Positions 5,164 through 6,963 of a stretch of 6,963 bases of DNA are shown piece after piece. Every line of letters begins with the position of its first letter. Within the stretch, counting starts at the first letter, position 1. This DNA is from CALGLS01 sp964508085 (GTDB lineage Bacteria; Bacteroidota; Bacteroidia; Chitinophagales; Saprospiraceae), in assembly GCA_964508085.1 (NCBI GenBank), contig CAZDTI010000451.1, positions 1 through 6,963 of the forward strand, written 5' to 3'. The position numbers and the translations under genes are program-made. The notes beneath the pieces were generated by a model. That model saw only the letters and a program-made list of their open reading frames with translations, searched no databases and was not told the origin of the DNA.

Positions 5164-5876
5164 TCAAATGTATTGTAGTAGACGACGAACCATTAGCGGT
5201 AAAATTGATGTCGAGCTATGTAGAACGTCATCCCAAGTTGACCTTAGCGGCGAATTATACTGATCCGATTAAAGCCATTCACGAATTAGAAGAAACCGGA
5301 GCAGAGCTTATTTTTCTCGACATACAAATGCCACAGCTTTCTGGTATTCAGGTTTTAAAAATATTGAATAATAAAGTTCCGGTGATCCTGACCACTGCCT
5401 ATGATGAATATGCCTTGGAAAGTTACGACTACCAGGTGGTTGACTACTTAGTGAAGCCGATTAGTTATGAGCGGTTCGAACAATCAGTAGAAAAGTATTT
5501 CCGCTTTGTCGAACAGGGGAGTGGGGAGGTCATTGTCGAAAATGACAATAAAAGCGAAAGTTCGAAGGAGCACCATTCGCTCTTTGTCAAAAGTGGTTAC
5601 AAAAATATACGGATTGCAACCGATGAAATTTTATATATCGAAAGTAAAGGAGACTATCTGCATCTTGTGATAGAGGGCAGTCCGGTTATTAAATGTTTGG
5701 AGAATTTGAAGGATATGATAAAAAGAGTACCAGGCCATTTTGTACAAACACATCGCTCCTTTATCGTAAATATTGATAAAATAGACTACGTCGAAAATAA
5801 TCGGATCGTTATTCAAAAACAGTACATTCCGATCAGTAGAGCTTTTCACTCCAAGGTGATGGGCCGCTTGAAGTAG
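5160..5876 (+). CDS. LytTR-family response regulator, partner of the kinase
   Basis: This 238-residue transcription factor has a receiver domain (about 1-118) and a LytTR DNA-binding domain (about 139-238). Receiver residues are complete: acidic pocket D8 and D9, phosphoacceptor D54 in FLDIQMP, the T79-A80 switch pair in TTAYDEYAL, and K99 in YLVKP. The LytTR part shows FVKSGYKNIRI, ILYIESKGDYLHL, the FVQTHRSFIVN signature (194-204) and a final YIPISRAF. The start is taken at 5160, where ATG overlaps the kinase stop as ATGA and gives the canonical MIKCIVVDDE opening. An in-frame ATG at 5133 would add nine residues not expected in this family. It likely binds the ACCG direct repeats at 3694-3725 and 3620-3651, controlling its own operon and the exported double-domain protein. 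That target assignment is inference. Confidence 0.93.
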   Translation: MIKCIVVDDEPLAVKLMSSYVERHPKLTLAANYTDPIKAIHELEETGAELIFLDIQMPQLSGIQVLKILNNKVPVILTTAYDEYALESYDYQVVDYLVKPISYERFEQSVEKYFRFVEQGSGEVIVENDNKSESSKEHHSLFVKSGYKNIRIATDEILYIESKGDYLHLVIEGSPVIKCLENLKDMIKRVPGHFVQTHRSFIVNIDKIDYVENNRIVIQKQYIPISRAFHSKVMGRLK

Positions 5877-5976
5877 TGAAAAGTCTGATTCTCAGTCAGA
5901 TATGGATTAATTGGTTGACTTAAACCAATGAAAAAAGACGGAGTTTAGACCTGCTTTTTAGCAAGCCCAAATAAAT

Positions 5977-5998
5977 AAAAAACCACCCTTGTTTTTTC
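5977..5998 (+). terminator. Possible terminator after the kinase/regulator operon
   Basis: AAAAAAC (5977-5983) and GTTTTTT (5991-5997) pair around a 7-nt loop, with the stem's own T-run at its 3' side. It is AT-only apart from one pair, so it is weak. It also abuts the atpD -33 element at 5999-6002. A separate 7-bp hairpin (ATTGGTT/AACCAAT, 5910-5929) lies upstream without a T-run. Confidence 0.35.
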
Positions 5999-6029
5999 TT
6001 TGTTTCTCCACGCAAAAAATATATCTTTG
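5999..6029 (+). promoter_or_regulatory. Promoter of atpD
   Basis: TTTG at 5999-6002 and TATCTTTG at 6022-6029 are separated by 19 bp. Both match the Bacteroidota primary-sigma consensus (TTTG, then TANNTTTG). Transcription should start near 6036, about 45 nt before the atpD ATG. No ACCG direct-repeat pair precedes it, unlike the two promoters in the divergent region. Confidence 0.8.
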
Positions 6030-6080
6030 CACCGTTTTTCAGCAAACCCTTTCGTAAATTAATAAAAATAGCAATATATC

Positions 6081-6963
6081 ATGGCGAATATCGGTCGTGT
6101 CAAACAAGTAATTGGACCAGTAGTAGATATCAGCTTTGCTGGTGGCGATCTACCTGAAATTTTTAACGCCCTTACCATTAAAAGACCTAATGGAGAAGAG
6201 CTTATTATGGAATGTCAACAGCACCTTGGAGAGGATAGCGTACGTGCCATTTCAATGGACTCTACGGACGGTTTGACCCGTGGTATGGAGTGTATTGATA
6301 CTGGTAAAGCAATCGCGATGCCTGTTGGTGATGCGATTAAAGGTCGTTTGTTCAACGTAGTAGGTGTAGCTGTGGATGGTATCGGCGAGGTACCTAAAGG
6401 AGACAACGCTTATCCAATTCACCGTGATCCTCCTAAGTATGAAGAGCTTTCTACAGAGAAAGAAGTTTTGTACACAGGTATCAAGGTAATCGACTTGGTA
6501 GAGCCTTACTCTAAAGGTGGAAAAATTGGACTCTTTGGTGGTGCCGGTGTAGGAAAGACGGTATTGATTATGGAGTTGGTAAATAATATTGCAAAAGCAT
6601 ACGAAGGTATTTCTGTATTCGCAGGAGTAGGAGAAAGAACTCGTGAAGGAAACGATTTGCTTCGTGAATTCTTGGAATCTGACGTAATCGACTATGGAGA
6701 AGCATTCAAGCACTCTATGGAAGAAGGCGGATGGGACCTTTCTAAAGTAGATAAAAAAGCACTCGAAAATTCAAAAGCAACTTTGGTATTCGGACAGATG
6801 AATGAGCCTCCTGGGGCGCGTGCAAGAGTAGCATTGTCTGGATTAACAATTGCTGAATATTACCGTGATGGTGATTTGAACGACCCAACTGGTGGTCGTG
6901 ACATCCTTTTCTTCGTTGACAACATCTTCCGTTTTACACAAGCGGGTTCTGAGGTATCAGCAT
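6081..6963 (+). CDS. atpD: F1 ATP synthase beta subunit, C-terminus cut by window edge
   Basis: The frame starts at ATG 6081 and is open for 294 codons to the edge. The protein is the catalytic beta subunit of the F1 part of ATP synthase, on the cytoplasmic side of the inner membrane. The N-terminal beta barrel begins MANIGRVKQVIGPVVDI. Next come the Walker A loop GGAGVGKT (153-160, K159 and T160), the catalytic glutamate E185 in GERTREGND, the FGQMNEPPGARARVAL stretch (237-252), and the Walker B aspartate D280 in ILFFVDNIFRF. The DELSEED region lies beyond the window. Between GERTREGND and FGQMNEPPG there are about 27 more residues than in E. coli, including EEGGWDLSKVDKKALENS, which I take to be a lineage-specific insertion. 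Having its own promoter fits the Bacteroidota habit of placing atpD and atpC apart from the other subunit genes; atpC is not seen here. Confidence 0.97.
   Translation, partial: MANIGRVKQVIGPVVDISFAGGDLPEIFNALTIKRPNGEELIMECQQHLGEDSVRAISMDSTDGLTRGMECIDTGKAIAMPVGDAIKGRLFNVVGVAVDGIGEVPKGDNAYPIHRDPPKYEELSTEKEVLYTGIKVIDLVEPYSKGGKIGLFGGAGVGKTVLIMELVNNIAKAYEGISVFAGVGERTREGNDLLREFLESDVIDYGEAFKHSMEEGGWDLSKVDKKALENSKATLVFGQMNEPPGARARVALSGLTIAEYYRDGDLNDPTGGRDILFFVDNIFRFTQAGSEVSA

Noticed and set aside
5631..5849. Minus-strand open frame inside the response regulator
   Set aside because: Antisense shadow of the LytTR domain.
5910..5929. Hairpin ATTGGTT/AACCAAT as the operon terminator
   Set aside because: The stem is perfect, but the plus strand is followed by a purine run (GAAAAAAGA), not T residues.
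6215..6713. Minus-strand open frames inside atpD
   Set aside because: Antisense shadows of a highly conserved gene.

Overview
The window looks like a piece of a Bacteroidota chromosome. Three promoters fit the Bacteroidota primary-sigma pattern (TANNTTTG at -7, with a TTTG-like -33 element about 19 bp upstream). Genes lack clear Shine-Dalgarno sequences, there is a LytS-type kinase with a LytTR regulator, and the F1 beta subunit carries a long insertion relative to E. coli. The 'cacgcagagagcgc' dispersed repeats and the GC-rich 'cccgtctggcg' palindromes resemble those I associate with Saprospiria/Lewinella-like genomes. That finer placement is a guess.

Layout: 1-790 (minus) is a family 2 glycosyltransferase cut by the window edge. 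791-1481 has no gene. It holds a direct and inverted repeat cluster, two matched ACG-loop hairpins, a long imperfect hairpin, and the terminator of the next gene. 1482-3530 (minus) is a 682-residue exported protein built from two Tiki/ChaN/DUF5694-like domains in tandem. 3531-4104 is a divergent regulatory region followed by a structured leader. 4105-5163 and 5160-5876 (plus) form an overlapping operon of a membrane histidine kinase and a LytTR response regulator. 5877-6080 holds a possible terminator and a clear promoter for atpD, which starts at 6081 and runs off the right edge.

The most interesting signal is in the divergent region 3585-3760. Both promoters have the same geometry: ACCG, 17 nt, ACCG, 30 nt, TANNTTTG, each read in its own direction of transcription. 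The 21-bp repeat period and the ACCG core fit what is known of LytTR-domain operators. The simplest reading is that the response regulator controls both its own operon and the exported double-domain protein, making a three-gene sensory/envelope module. This is inference from sequence geometry, with no experimental support in the window. The glycosyltransferase and atpD appear to be unrelated neighbours.
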